Shown here piece by piece: positions 1-6,495 of a stretch of 6,495 nt of DNA. Source of the DNA: Trueperaceae bacterium (GTDB lineage Bacteria > Deinococcota > Deinococci > Deinococcales > Trueperaceae); the NCBI GenBank assembly GCA_007121175.1, contig SKMG01000157.1:1-6495 (forward strand), given 5' to 3'. The notes beneath the pieces are model-generated. The model did no database searches. It was not told the DNA's origin and worked only from the letters and a program-made list of their open reading frames with translations. Made by a program: the position numbers and the translations under genes. The first letter of the stretch is position 1. Each line of letters starts with the position of its first letter.

Positions 1-1
1 G

Positions 2-1615
2 GAGCAGCGCAGCGACCGGCTCGCCAGCGGCGACGTCGAGCTGGTCGCGCAGAGCGTCGAGGTGCTCTCGGAAGCCGACACGCCCCCCTTCCCCATCGAC
101 GGCAGCGTCGACGCCAGCGAGGTGAACGAGGACCTGCGCCTGCGCCACCGCTACCTCGATCTACGCCGTCCCGCCGCCCTCGCGCCGCTGCGGCTGCGTC
201 ACCGGGTCACCAAGGCGATCTGGGACTTCCTCGACGAGGCCGGCTTCCTGCAGGTCGAGACGCCGTTGCTCACGCGCAGCACGCCCGAGGGAGCGCGCGA
301 CTACGTGGTGCCGGCGCGCGGCCGCCCGGGTTACGTCTACGCGCTGCCGCAGTCGCCGCAGCTGTTCAAGCAGATGCTGATGGTGGGCGGGGTGGACCGC
401 TACTTCCAGATCGCCCGCTGCTTCCGCGACGAAGACTTGCGTGCCGACCGCCAGCCCGACTTCACGCAACTCGATCTGGAGATGGCCTTCGTGGACGCCG
501 ACGACGTGCTGGCGCTCAACGAGGCGCTGATGTCCGCCGTGCTGCGAGACGCCACCGGAGTCGAGCTCGACACTCCCTTCGAGCGCCTAGGGTACCGAGA
601 GGCCATGGACCGCTTCGGCTCGGATAAGCCCGACGTGCGCTTCGGGCTCGAACTCTACAGCCTCGACGAGGCGTTCGCCGGCACGGAAGTGCGCGCGCTC
701 CGCGCTGCGCTCGACGATGGCGGCGCCGTGCGCTGTCTGCACCTGCCCGAGGGGCTCGCAACCCGCCTCTCGCGCCGCGACATCGAGCGACTCGAGGTGC
801 ACGCCAAACGCTACGGGGCGGTAGGCCTGGCCTGGCTGCGGCGTACTCCGGACGGCTTCAGCGGTTCGCTGGCCAAGGCCCTGAGTGCTGCGGAACGAGC
901 ACGGCTGGGCGCGCTGGCGAGCCGAACCGGCGACCTGCTGCTGCTGGTGGCTGGACCCTGGGAGACCGCCTGCACGGCGCTCGGCGCGGTTCGGCTGCGC
1001 CTGCGCGAAGAGCTGGCGTTGCCGCTCGACCGCTCCGCACCGGCGTTCGTCTGGGTGACCGACTTCCCGCTCTTCGAGCGCGACGCCGCCGGAGCGTGGA
1101 CCTCCATGCACCACCCGTTCACCTCGCCGCGCGAGGAGGACCTGCCGCGGTTGGTGTCGGAACCCGGCAGCGTCCGAGCCAAGGCGTACGACCTGGTGAT
1201 GAACGGCTTCGAGGTGGCCGGCGGATCGATCCGTATCCATCGCCGCGACGTGCAGGAGCAAGTGTTCGAGGTGCTGGGCATTGCGCCCGAGGAGGCCAAG
1301 GCTCGCTTCGGGTTCTTCCTCGACGCGCTGCGCTTCGGGGCGCCGCCGCACGGCGGCATCGCCTGGGGGCTCGACCGGCTGGTGATGCTGCTCTCGGGCG
1401 CTCGCAGCCTGCGCGACGTGATCGCCTTCCCGAAGAACCAGCGCGGCGCCGATCCGCTCACCGACGCCCCTGCGCCCGCCGAGGCCGAGCAGTGGGCGGA
1501 GCTGGGCCTGGCGGTCGTGGGCGCCTCCGCCACCGGCACGGCAGCCGGTGCTGCGATCGGTGCCGGCGCCCACGAGGAGGGCGCAGGCTCGGTCGGCGAG
1601 GGTGACCGGGCGTGA
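2..1615 (+). CDS. aspS: Aspartyl-tRNA synthetase, bacterial type, 5' end cut off by window
   Basis: Class IIb cytosolic enzyme that activates aspartate with ATP and charges tRNA-Asp. The frame is open from base 2 with 537 codons visible; alignment by eye to the E. coli protein puts the first codon near residue 80, so most of the N-terminal anticodon-binding OB fold lies outside. Visible in order: the [10 protein letters not shown] linker (~139-170), motif 1 (from ~206, ending in [16 protein letters not shown]), the aspartate-site stretch QSPQLFKQ (~350-373), motif 2 [18 protein letters not shown] (422-475), the bacterial GAD insertion (~590-990), HHPFTSP (~1109-1129), GGSIRIH (~1217-1240) and motif 3 GLDRL with its arginine at 1376-1378. 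The GAD domain marks it as bacterial type rather than archaeal. The sequence resembles Thermus AspRS1, a discriminating enzyme, and asnS downstream fits that, but the specificity-determining N-terminal residues are not visible. The last ~30 residues form an Ala/Gly-rich tail beyond the usual end. Confidence 0.97.
   Translation, partial: EQRSDRLASGDVELVAQSVEVLSEADTPPFPIDGSVDASEVNEDLRLRHRYLDLRRPAALAPLRLRHRVTKAIWDFLDEAGFLQVETPLLTRSTPEGARDYVVPARGRPGYVYALPQSPQLFKQMLMVGGVDRYFQIARCFRDEDLRADRQPDFTQLDLEMAFVDADDVLALNEALMSAVLRDATGVELDTPFERLGYREAMDRFGSDKPDVRFGLELYSLDEAFAGTEVRALRAALDDGGAVRCLHLPEGLATRLSRRDIERLEVHAKRYGAVGLAWLRRTPDGFSGSLAKALSAAERARLGALASRTGDLLLLVAGPWETACTALGAVRLRLREELALPLDRSAPAFVWVTDFPLFERDAAGAWTSMHHPFTSPREEDLPRLVSEPGSVRAKAYDLVMNGFEVAGGSIRIHRRDVQEQVFEVLGIAPEEAKARFGFFLDALRFGAPPHGGIAWGLDRLVMLLSGARSLRDVIAFPKNQRGADPLTDAPAPAEAEQWAELGLAVVGASATGTAAGAAIGAGAHEEGAGSVGEGDRA
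1531..1550 (+). other. Perfect 7-bp stem-loop inside the aspS 3' end
   Basis: CACCGGC (1531-1537) and GCCGGTG (1544-1550) are exact reverse complements around a 6-base loop. It lies in the part of aspS that encodes the extra Ala/Gly-rich tail, about 60 bases before the start of the next gene. There is no T-run, so it is not a standard intrinsic terminator; in DNA this GC-rich it may be chance or may modestly affect mRNA stability between cistrons. Confidence 0.3.
1601..1605 (+). promoter_or_regulatory. Shine-Dalgarno site for the HAD gene
   Basis: GGTGA, within GAGGGTGACC, matches the GGTGA part of the consensus AGGAGGTGA and lies 6 bases before the GTG at 1612. It is inside the end of aspS and supports the GTG start that overlaps the aspS stop codon. 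Confidence 0.6.
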
Positions 1616-2439
1616 TACCGCTGGTCATCCTCGACCTCGACGGCACGGTGATCGGCGCCTCGGGCCAGGTGGTAGCGAGCGTGTGGGACGCGGCGGAGGC
1701 CGCCCGCGCCGCGGGGGTGAAGATCAGCGTGTGCACTGGCCGTCCGGGGCTCGGAGTGGCCTTGCGGGTCGCGCGCCGGCTCGGTCCGAACGTGCCGCAC
1801 ATCTTCCAGTCGGGAGCGCACCTCGCGTTCCCGGATGGCGAGACGATGATGGCCTCGTCGCTGCGCGAGGCGGCCGCCCTCAAGCTGGTCCACCACGCCC
1901 GCGAGCTGGGGCTGGTGCTCGAGCTCTACACACCCCACCACATGTACGTCGAGCGCCGGACCCTGATGAGCGAGGCGCATGCCGCGATGATCGGCGTCGG
2001 TGCCCTGGTGCGCGACTTGGCCGAGGTCGCCCAGAACGAGCCGGTGATCCGCGCGCAATGGGTGTTGACGCCGGAGCAGGAGTCGCTCGCGATGCGGCTC
2101 AGGCTCGCCGACGTGCAGGTGAGCCGTGCCACCAGTCCCGCGCAGCCCGGCACACTGTTCGTGAGCCTGACGCGCCGCGGCACCTCGAAGGGCTCGGCGG
2201 TGCTGGCCCTCTGCTCGCACCTGAAGATCGCGCCGGAACGGGTCATGGCGGTCGGCGACAGCGCCGGCGACATCCCGATGCTCGAGCAGGTCGGTTATCC
2301 GCTGGTGGTCGCCAATGCCGAGCCTGACCTGCTGGAGCGTTTCCCCGCGGTCCGGCACTTCGAGGAGGGCGGCGTGGTGGAGGCGCTGGCCATGGCGGTG
2401 CGCGGGCCCAGCGCGGTGCCGCGGGCTCCCGTCGGGTAG
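1612..2439 (+). CDS. HAD-superfamily phosphatase, Cof-like (subfamily IIB)
   Basis: Predicted soluble Mg-dependent phosphatase of 275 residues, a usual length for Cof-type HAD enzymes, which act on small phosphorylated metabolites such as sugar phosphates or cofactors; the substrate here cannot be read. Motif I is DLDGT at residues 8-12 (nucleophile Asp8, general acid Asp10), motif II the threonine in VCTGRP (Thr42), motif III the lysine in TSKGSAV (Lys193), and motif IV GDSAGD with Asp216 and Asp220. Motif IV usually reads GDxxND, so Asn is replaced by Gly. The type IIB cap should lie between motifs II and III, roughly residues 80-185. The GTG start places motif I at the extreme N-terminus as expected, overlaps the aspS stop by 4 bases (GTGA) and has a Shine-Dalgarno site, so translational coupling to aspS is likely. 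Its position between two tRNA synthetase genes does not reveal its role. Confidence 0.9.
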   Translation: MIPLVILDLDGTVIGASGQVVASVWDAAEAARAAGVKISVCTGRPGLGVALRVARRLGPNVPHIFQSGAHLAFPDGETMMASSLREAAALKLVHHARELGLVLELYTPHHMYVERRTLMSEAHAAMIGVGALVRDLAEVAQNEPVIRAQWVLTPEQESLAMRLRLADVQVSRATSPAQPGTLFVSLTRRGTSKGSAVLALCSHLKIAPERVMAVGDSAGDIPMLEQVGYPLVVANAEPDLLERFPAVRHFEEGGVVEALAMAVRGPSAVPRAPVG

Positions 2440-2449
2440 GCTCTTCGCC

Positions 2450-3748
2450 ATGGACGCAGTACGCATCGCCGACCTTCCACGGCACGTGGGCGCGACCGTC
2501 GAGCTGCGCGGCTGGCTCACCGGCTCGCGCTCGTCGGGCAAGATCGCATTCCTGCAGCTGCGTGACGGCAGCGGCTTCGTGCAGGCGGTGGCCTCACGCG
2601 CCGACACGGGCGACGACGCTTTCGAGCTGGCGCGCGGCCTCAGCCAGGAGAGCGCCGTGCGGCTGCGCGGCGAGGTGCGCGACGATCCCCGCTCCCCGTC
2701 GGGCGTGGAAGTGTTCGTGCACGCCCTCGAGCGGGTCGGCAGCTCGCACGAGTACCCGATCACGCCGAAGGAGCACGGCGTCGACTTCCTGATGGAGCAC
2801 CGCCACCTGCACCTGCGGCACCGCACGCCTTGGGCAATCATGCGGATCCGCGACGAGGTCGAGCGGGCGATCCACGATTTCTTCGACGCACGCGGCTTCG
2901 TGCGCTTCGACGCGCCGTTCTTCATGCCGACCGCCGTCGAGGGCACCACCAACCTCTTCGAGATCGAGGTGCTCGAGGGCCAGAAGGCGTACCTGTCGCA
3001 GTCCGGCCAGCTGTACGCCGAGGCGGGCGCGATGGCTCTCGGGGCCGTGTACACCTTCGGGCCCACCTTCCGGGCCGAGAAGAGCAAGACGCGGCGCCAC
3101 CTGCTCGAGTTCTGGATGGTCGAGCCCGAGGTGGCGTTCTTGGAGCACGACGGCAACGTGCAGCTGCAAGAGGACTTCGTCGCCTACCTCGTCGCCCGCG
3201 TGCTCGAGCGGCGCGCGCGCGAGCTGGAGCTGCTCGGGCGCGACCCGAGGCGCCTCGAACCCGCCGCGCTCGGCGGCTTCCCACGCATGACCTACGACGA
3301 GGCGCTCGACATCCTCGCGCAGGCCGGCGAACCGCTCGAGTGGGGCGACGACTTCGGCGCCCCTCACGAGACGCTGTTGGGCGAGCGCTTCGACCGACCG
3401 CTGGTGATCGAGCACTATCCCGTGCTCACCAAGGCGTTCTACATGGAGCCGGTTCCCGGCGACCCGACGCGGGCACTGTGCGACGACATGATCGCGCCCG
3501 AGGGGTACGGCGAGATCATCGGCGGCTCTCAGCGCATCCACGACCTAGGGCTGCTCGAGCGGCGCATCGCCGAGCACGCTCTGCCGAGCGAGGCGTTCGA
3601 CTGGTACCTCGATCTGCGCCGCTACGGCAGCGTGCCGCACAGCGGCTTCGGGCTGGGGCTCGAGCGCACGCTCGCCTGGATCACGGGCGTTCGCCATCTG
3701 CGCGAGGTGATCCCCTTCCCGCGCATGCTGACGCGCATGCACCCGTAA
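2450..3748 (+). CDS. asnS: Asparaginyl-tRNA synthetase
   Basis: Class IIb enzyme of 432 residues that charges tRNA-Asn with asparagine in the cytosol. The N-terminal OB fold (about residues 1-95) includes VELRGWL and [13 protein letters not shown]. The catalytic core follows the [18 protein letters not shown] linker: motif 1 from about residue 131 ([15 protein letters not shown]) to the SAVEGTT-like [21 protein letters not shown] for amino-acid and ATP binding; motif 2 around Arg208 ([15 protein letters not shown]); and motif 3 [11 protein letters not shown] with Arg406. It lacks a GAD insertion, which with the motif 2 sequence distinguishes it from AspRS. Length and wording closely resemble Thermus AsnRS. 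The frame is open further upstream, but the ATG at 2450 is chosen because the protein then begins just before the OB fold, as in the family. Spacing is 10 bases after the HAD stop; the only ribosome-site candidate is a weak GTAGG at 2436-2440, so coupling to the upstream gene is likely. Confidence 0.96.
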   Translation: MDAVRIADLPRHVGATVELRGWLTGSRSSGKIAFLQLRDGSGFVQAVASRADTGDDAFELARGLSQESAVRLRGEVRDDPRSPSGVEVFVHALERVGSSHEYPITPKEHGVDFLMEHRHLHLRHRTPWAIMRIRDEVERAIHDFFDARGFVRFDAPFFMPTAVEGTTNLFEIEVLEGQKAYLSQSGQLYAEAGAMALGAVYTFGPTFRAEKSKTRRHLLEFWMVEPEVAFLEHDGNVQLQEDFVAYLVARVLERRARELELLGRDPRRLEPAALGGFPRMTYDEALDILAQAGEPLEWGDDFGAPHETLLGERFDRPLVIEHYPVLTKAFYMEPVPGDPTRALCDDMIAPEGYGEIIGGSQRIHDLGLLERRIAEHALPSEAFDWYLDLRRYGSVPHSGFGLGLERTLAWITGVRHLREVIPFPRMLTRMHP

Positions 3749-3756
3749 GCGTCGAC

Positions 3757-5232
3757 GTGCGGGTCTTGCTCACCGGGGCCAACGGCTACATCGGCATGCG
3801 GCTCCTCCCGCTCCTGCTGGAAGCCGGACACGAGGTGCATTGCCTGGTGCGCTCCCGCGAACGCTTCGGCGTGGCGCACGCGCCCGAGCGCGGCCTGTAC
3901 GTCCATGAGGCCGACCTGCTGAAGCCCCTCGAGCACGCCGGTCTGCCGCGCCGACTCGACGCCGCCTACTACCTGGTACACAGCCTCGCCACCCGCACCG
4001 GCGACTTCGCGGCGCTCGAGGAGCGCGCCGCCCGCGCCTTCGCCGCCTACCTGGGGACCACCGGCGCGCGCCAGCTCGTCTACCTCGGTGGTCTGGGCGA
4101 CGACGGCTCGCTCTCGCCCCACCTCGCCTCGCGCCGCCGCGTGGAGGCCGTGCTGCAGGAGGGCAGCGTACCGGTGACGGTGCTGCGGGCGGGCATCATC
4201 GTCGGCTCGGGCAGCGCCTCCTTCGAGATCATCCGCGACTTGGTCGAGAAGTTGCCGGTCATGGTGGCGCCTCGCTGGCTGCGCTCTCGCACCCAGCCCA
4301 TCGCCGTGCGCGACGCGCTCGGTTACCTGCTCGACGTGCTCGGCGACGAGCGCACGCTCGGTGAGACGTTCGATGTGGGCGGCCCGGACGTGCTCACCTA
4401 CCAGATGATGCTCGAGGCCTTCGCGCACGTGCGCGGCCTTCGCCGACTCATCGTTCCGGTACCGGTGCTCACGCCCACGCTCTCCTCGTACTGGCTCTAC
4501 TTCGTCACCTCGACCTCCTACCCACTGGCCCGGACGCTGGTCGAGTCGATGAAGGTCGACGTCATCGCCCGCGAAGAACGGATCAGGGACATTGCACCGC
4601 GCGCGCTCATCCCGTACGACGAGGCCGTGCGGCTCGCCTTCCAGCGGATCGAGCAGCAGTCGGTGGTGTCGTCCTGGACCGACGCGATCGTCTCCAGCCG
4701 CAGCGACCTCGAGCTCGATGCGCTCGTCGGCGTGCCCAGCCAGGCGGTCTACCACGACACGCGTCGCGCCTTGCTGCACGATCCACCAGGGGCCGTGCTC
4801 GACCGACTGTGGCGCATCGGCGGCGCTCAGGGCTGGTACCACGCGCAGTGGCTGTGGTGGCTACGAGGGCTGCTCGACCGGCTCCTGGGTGGCACTGGCT
4901 TGCGCCGCGGCCGGCGTCACCCGTCCGAGCTGCGGCCCGGCGACGCGCTCGACTTCTGGCGCGTGCTGGTGGCAAACCGCGAGCGCGGGCGACTGCTCCT
5001 CTACGCCGAGATGCGGCTGCCCGGCGAGGCGTGGCTGGAGTTCGAGCTCGAACACGACGCTGCGGGGCGCCCGATGCTGCGGCAGACGGCCACCTTCCGG
5101 CCGCGCGGCCTCTGGGGTCGCGCCTACTGGTGGCTGGTCTTCCCGCTGCACGCGCTGGTCTTCGGCGGGTTGCTCACGGACTTGTCCGGCGCCCGGGCCT
5201 CATCGTCGGTCAGGCCTCGCTCGACCGAGTAG
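3757..5232 (+). CDS. Atypical SDR (NAD(P)-binding) protein with C-terminal DUF2867 domain
   Basis: Two-domain protein of 491 residues. Residues 1 to about 215 are a Rossmann fold of the extended/atypical SDR (NmrA-like) type: TGANGYIG at 6-13 is the nucleotide-binding loop, followed by YYLVHSL near 71-77, VYLGGLG at 108-114, LRAGIIVGSGS near 145 and RTQPIAVRDA near 178-187. The usual catalytic YxxxK is not seen; the equivalent region reads SPHLASRRRVEAVL, so it may bind nucleotide without classical dehydrogenase activity. A linker with VPVPVLTPTLSSYWLYFVT follows. Residues ~330-478 are DUF2867: WRIGGAQGWY, a Trp-rich WLWWLRGLLDRLLGG, GDALDFWRVL, EMRLPGEAWLEFEL and TATFRPRGLWGRAYWW. The architecture is common in bacteria and annotated as SDR/DUF2867, without an established substrate. 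The GTG at 3757 is chosen because it starts two codons before the first beta strand and 8 bases after the asnS stop; no clear ribosome site is visible, so coupling is likely. The hydrophobic segment near residues 455-475 is part of the domain and not clearly a membrane span. Confidence 0.92.
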   Translation: MRVLLTGANGYIGMRLLPLLLEAGHEVHCLVRSRERFGVAHAPERGLYVHEADLLKPLEHAGLPRRLDAAYYLVHSLATRTGDFAALEERAARAFAAYLGTTGARQLVYLGGLGDDGSLSPHLASRRRVEAVLQEGSVPVTVLRAGIIVGSGSASFEIIRDLVEKLPVMVAPRWLRSRTQPIAVRDALGYLLDVLGDERTLGETFDVGGPDVLTYQMMLEAFAHVRGLRRLIVPVPVLTPTLSSYWLYFVTSTSYPLARTLVESMKVDVIAREERIRDIAPRALIPYDEAVRLAFQRIEQQSVVSSWTDAIVSSRSDLELDALVGVPSQAVYHDTRRALLHDPPGAVLDRLWRIGGAQGWYHAQWLWWLRGLLDRLLGGTGLRRGRRHPSELRPGDALDFWRVLVANRERGRLLLYAEMRLPGEAWLEFELEHDAAGRPMLRQTATFRPRGLWGRAYWWLVFPLHALVFGGLLTDLSGARASSSVRPRSTE

Positions 5233-5440
5233 CGGTGCGTCTCCTCCATCGCGCTGCACGAGCTCCACTTCCGATCGGCGCTGGGTGCCGACCCCACGAC
5301 GCGACGAACTCGCTTCGTCGGGTAGAAGTAGGGATGCCCGAAGACAGGAGCCCGAAGCGAGGTCACGAAGGCACGCTGCTTGCGGACGGCCGAGTCCGAT
5401 CGCCCCGTGCCCGGCGACCGCACGGCCCGCGGTGCCGGCC
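5233..5440. other. 208-base spacer with no convincing gene
   Basis: This is the only sizeable gap between plus-strand genes and probably separates two transcription units. I see no tRNA, no clear sigma-70 promoter pair and no T-run terminator. It contains possible stem-loops (listed separately) and a short direct repeat, GCCCGAAG at 5336-5343 and again at 5350-5357. Frames are open here on both strands, but their residues look like GC-driven noise (Arg/Ala/Pro/Gly-rich). Confidence 0.6.
5302..5361 (+). promoter_or_regulatory. Two overlapping, mutually exclusive inverted repeats (possible leader RNA structure)
   Basis: CGACGAA (5302-5308) pairs perfectly with TTCGTCG (5314-5320) around a 5-base loop. 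Part of that hairpin, CTCGCTTCG (5309-5317), can instead pair perfectly with CGAAGCGAG (5353-5361). Both pairings use bases 5314-5317, so only one can form at a time, as in attenuators. A smaller hairpin, TCGGC/GCCGA (5275-5279 with 5287-5291), lies upstream. No T-run follows, and matches of this length arise by chance at this base composition, so regulatory function is only a possibility. Confidence 0.2.
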
Positions 5441-6421
5441 ATGAACGCTGCGGGCGACGTGCTTCCAACGGTCACTGGTGCCGCGCTCCGCCCGGGAGCC
5501 GAGGTACGACTCGACGGCCACGGACACGCCTGGATCGCGCCGCCATCGCTGGCCGCCGAGGAGGTGCTGGCGCTCGACGACGAAGAGCTCCTGGTGGCGG
5601 GCCTGACCCGCTTCGCCGAGGCCGCCCGACCACGCCGGGCGGCGCTGCTCGACTGTCAGGCGCCGGGAAGCGGCCGCGACGCGGCGGCCTTGGCCCGCCT
5701 CGCCACGAAGAGCGGCGTCGAGATCGCGGCGGTCACCGGGTTCCACTTCAGCCGCGCCTACCCGCAGGGGCTCAGGCCCTGGACGAGCGTCGACGGCGCC
5801 GTGGGCGCCTTCATCCGTGAGCTGGAGGGTGGCTTTCGCGAGGCGCCGATGGCGCGGGCCGCAGCGGTGACAGCGGCCTACAGCGGCGCGCCGGAGGAGG
5901 GCGACCCCTGTTGGGAAGCGGCGATCGCGGCGCGCGAGCAGACCGGATCGCTGCTGGTGGTGCACACCGAGGCGGGTGCTGGCGTCGAGGAGCTCATCGT
6001 CTGGTTACGGTCCCGGGACGTGCCGCTCGAGCGCATCTACCTGCTCGACGTCGACCAGCGAGCCGACCTCGGTCTGCACGCGGAGCTCGCGAGCGCCGGG
6101 CTGCTGCTCGGCTTCGCCGCGTCGCTGCGGCCGAGCCGTGGCGACGACGAACCCTTCACCCTGTTGCAGGGGCTGATCGAGCGCGGTTTCGCCCGTTCGG
6201 TGGCCGTCGGTCTCGACCTCAGCTCGCCAGCGCACTGGCTGGGCAGCGACCTCGCGCCGAGCTCGACCGGCCCGGCGACGCTCGTCAGCGTCATGGAGCA
6301 GCGGCTCAGGGGGGAGGGAGTGGCTGAAGGCGACATCGATGCGCTCTTAGGTGGCACGCTGCTCGCGCGCACGGCACGCCCAGAGGTGTCGCTCGCGCCT
6401 CGTCCGCCCAGCGCGGCGTGA
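5441..6421 (+). CDS. Phosphotriesterase-family (amidohydrolase fold) protein with altered metal site
   Basis: Protein of 326 residues, a normal length for the phosphotriesterase (PTE/lactonase) family of TIM-barrel amidohydrolases, which bind two metals and hydrolyse lactones or phosphotriesters. Family marks in order: the beta-1 HxH pair as HGH (His27, His29); LLDCQAPGSGRD and GVEIAAVTGFHFSRAYP, matching the family's DxxxxGxGRD and tGxH/Y stretches; VVHTEAG with His175; a VDQRADLGLHAELA segment; VAVGLDLS with Asp259; and the C-terminal SVMEQRLRGEGVAEGDIDALL, matching the usual helix before NPARxL. By alignment to the Brevundimonas enzyme, the carbamylated lysine (Lys169) corresponds to Thr144 and His230 to Asp203, so two of six ligands appear changed and canonical binuclear catalysis is doubtful. 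The terminal NPAR also reads GTLLART. The ATG at 5441 is preferred; an in-frame GTG at 5432 is possible, and neither has a good ribosome site. It stands apart from the upstream operon and converges with a minus-strand gene 23 bases on. Confidence 0.82.
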   Translation: MNAAGDVLPTVTGAALRPGAEVRLDGHGHAWIAPPSLAAEEVLALDDEELLVAGLTRFAEAARPRRAALLDCQAPGSGRDAAALARLATKSGVEIAAVTGFHFSRAYPQGLRPWTSVDGAVGAFIRELEGGFREAPMARAAAVTAAYSGAPEEGDPCWEAAIAAREQTGSLLVVHTEAGAGVEELIVWLRSRDVPLERIYLLDVDQRADLGLHAELASAGLLLGFAASLRPSRGDDEPFTLLQGLIERGFARSVAVGLDLSSPAHWLGSDLAPSSTGPATLVSVMEQRLRGEGVAEGDIDALLGGTLLARTARPEVSLAPRPPSAA

Positions 6422-6440
6422 GACCGCCCAGCGCGGCGTG
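6404..6440. repeat. Perfect 17-bp direct repeat across a convergent gene junction
   Basis: CCGCCCAGCGCGGCGTG occurs at 6404-6420 and again at 6424-6440, separated by 3 bases (AGA), with flanks that differ on both sides. The first copy encodes the last residues (PPSAA) of the phosphotriesterase-like protein; its TG plus the A of the spacer makes the TGA stop. The second copy fills most of the 23 bases before the stop codon of the minus-strand gene. It looks like a short tandem duplication. Confidence 0.9.
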
Positions 6441-6444
6441 GCCG

Positions 6445-6495
6445 CTACTCGACCACCAGCAACTCGCGGAAACCCGTGGTGAGCGGCTCGCCGCC
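6445..6495 (-). CDS. C-terminal end of an unidentified convergent protein, cut by window edge
   Basis: On the minus strand a frame runs in from the window edge and stops at TAG (bases 6447-6445). The 16 visible residues end in FRELLVVE. A proline- and glycine-containing turn followed by a hydrophobic strand and a stop close after the convergent gene's stop is typical of a real protein end, and nothing else explains this stretch. The fragment is too short to name a family, and its reality rests mostly on gene spacing. Confidence 0.45.
   Translation of the reverse strand, partial: GGEPLTTGFRELLVVE

Noticed and set aside
2315..2449. Upstream extension of the asnS frame
   Set aside because: It would overlap the HAD gene by about 125 bases and adds Trp/Arg/Ser-rich sequence before the OB fold that AsnRS proteins do not have.
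811..3156. Very long open frame on the minus strand spanning aspS, the HAD gene and asnS
   Set aside because: It is antisense to three clearly identified genes, shows only Arg/Ser/Ala/Pro-rich sequence with no family motif, and such shadow frames are expected in GC-rich coding DNA.
3622..4842. Long minus-strand open frame opposite the asnS end and the SDR domain
   Set aside because: Composition is His/Arg/Glu/Val-rich with no recognisable domain, and it mirrors the codon pattern of the plus-strand genes.
5271..5330. Possible intrinsic terminator after the SDR-DUF2867 gene
   Set aside because: Hairpins are present but short, and no T-run follows either of them.
5334..5444. 36-codon plus-strand ORF (ATG at 5334) whose stop overlaps the ATG of the phosphotriesterase-like gene (ATGA)
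   Set aside because: The overlap is suggestive of coupling, but the GTAGGG directly before the ATG is too close to act as a ribosome site, the same frame is open far upstream through the SDR gene, and the peptide is Arg/Pro/Gly-rich noise.
5200..5475. Minus-strand open frame across the 5233-5440 spacer
   Set aside because: No ribosome site or family motif; it overlaps the start of the phosphotriesterase-like gene and resembles other GC-driven frames.
6418..6495. GTG-started plus-strand frame overlapping the phosphotriesterase-like stop (GTGA) and running off the window
   Set aside because: It begins in the direct repeat and then reads antisense to the more plausible minus-strand protein end; no ribosome site is seen.
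1..6495. CRISPR array, insertion sequence, prophage or other mobile element
   Set aside because: No regularly spaced repeats, transposase or integrase sequence, or terminal inverted repeats were seen; base composition is uniform across the window.

Overview
The window is strongly GC-rich bacterial DNA, densely coded, with four plus-strand genes in a tight run, a fifth plus-strand gene after a 208-base spacer, and the tail of a convergent minus-strand gene at the right edge. The best guess for the source is a member of Deinococcota (Deinococcus-Thermus), perhaps a Trueperaceae-like lineage. The AspRS and AsnRS read very much like the Thermus/Deinococcus proteins as I remember them (for example [20 protein letters not shown] and GIAWGLDRL in Asp[22 protein letters not shown] in AsnRS). 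This placement comes from remembered family sequences, not from a search.

Layout: (1) 2-1615, aspS, bacterial-type aspartyl-tRNA synthetase lacking its first ~80 residues because the window starts inside it. (2) 1612-2439, a Cof-like HAD phosphatase whose GTG start overlaps the aspS stop (GTGA). (3) 2450-3748, asnS, asparaginyl-tRNA synthetase, 10 bases further on. (4) 3757-5232, a two-domain protein, atypical SDR plus DUF2867, 8 bases after asnS. (5) 5233-5440, a spacer with a few possible RNA stem-loops and no convincing gene. (6) 5441-6421, a phosphotriesterase-family (amidohydrolase fold) protein that appears to lack two of the usual metal ligands. (7) 6445-6495, minus strand, the last 16 codons of an unidentified convergent gene. 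A perfect 17-base direct repeat sits across the convergent junction.

Genes 1-4 are probably one operon: 4-base overlap, then 10- and 8-base gaps, no internal terminator. Its core logic is translation: the two class IIb synthetases that charge tRNA-Asp and tRNA-Asn are made together, which fits an organism where AspRS is discriminating and tRNA-Asn is charged directly. The HAD phosphatase and the SDR-DUF2867 protein have no obvious link to charging and may be passengers. The window looks mainly like ordinary core genome; the most unusual signal is the altered metal site of the phosphotriesterase-like protein.
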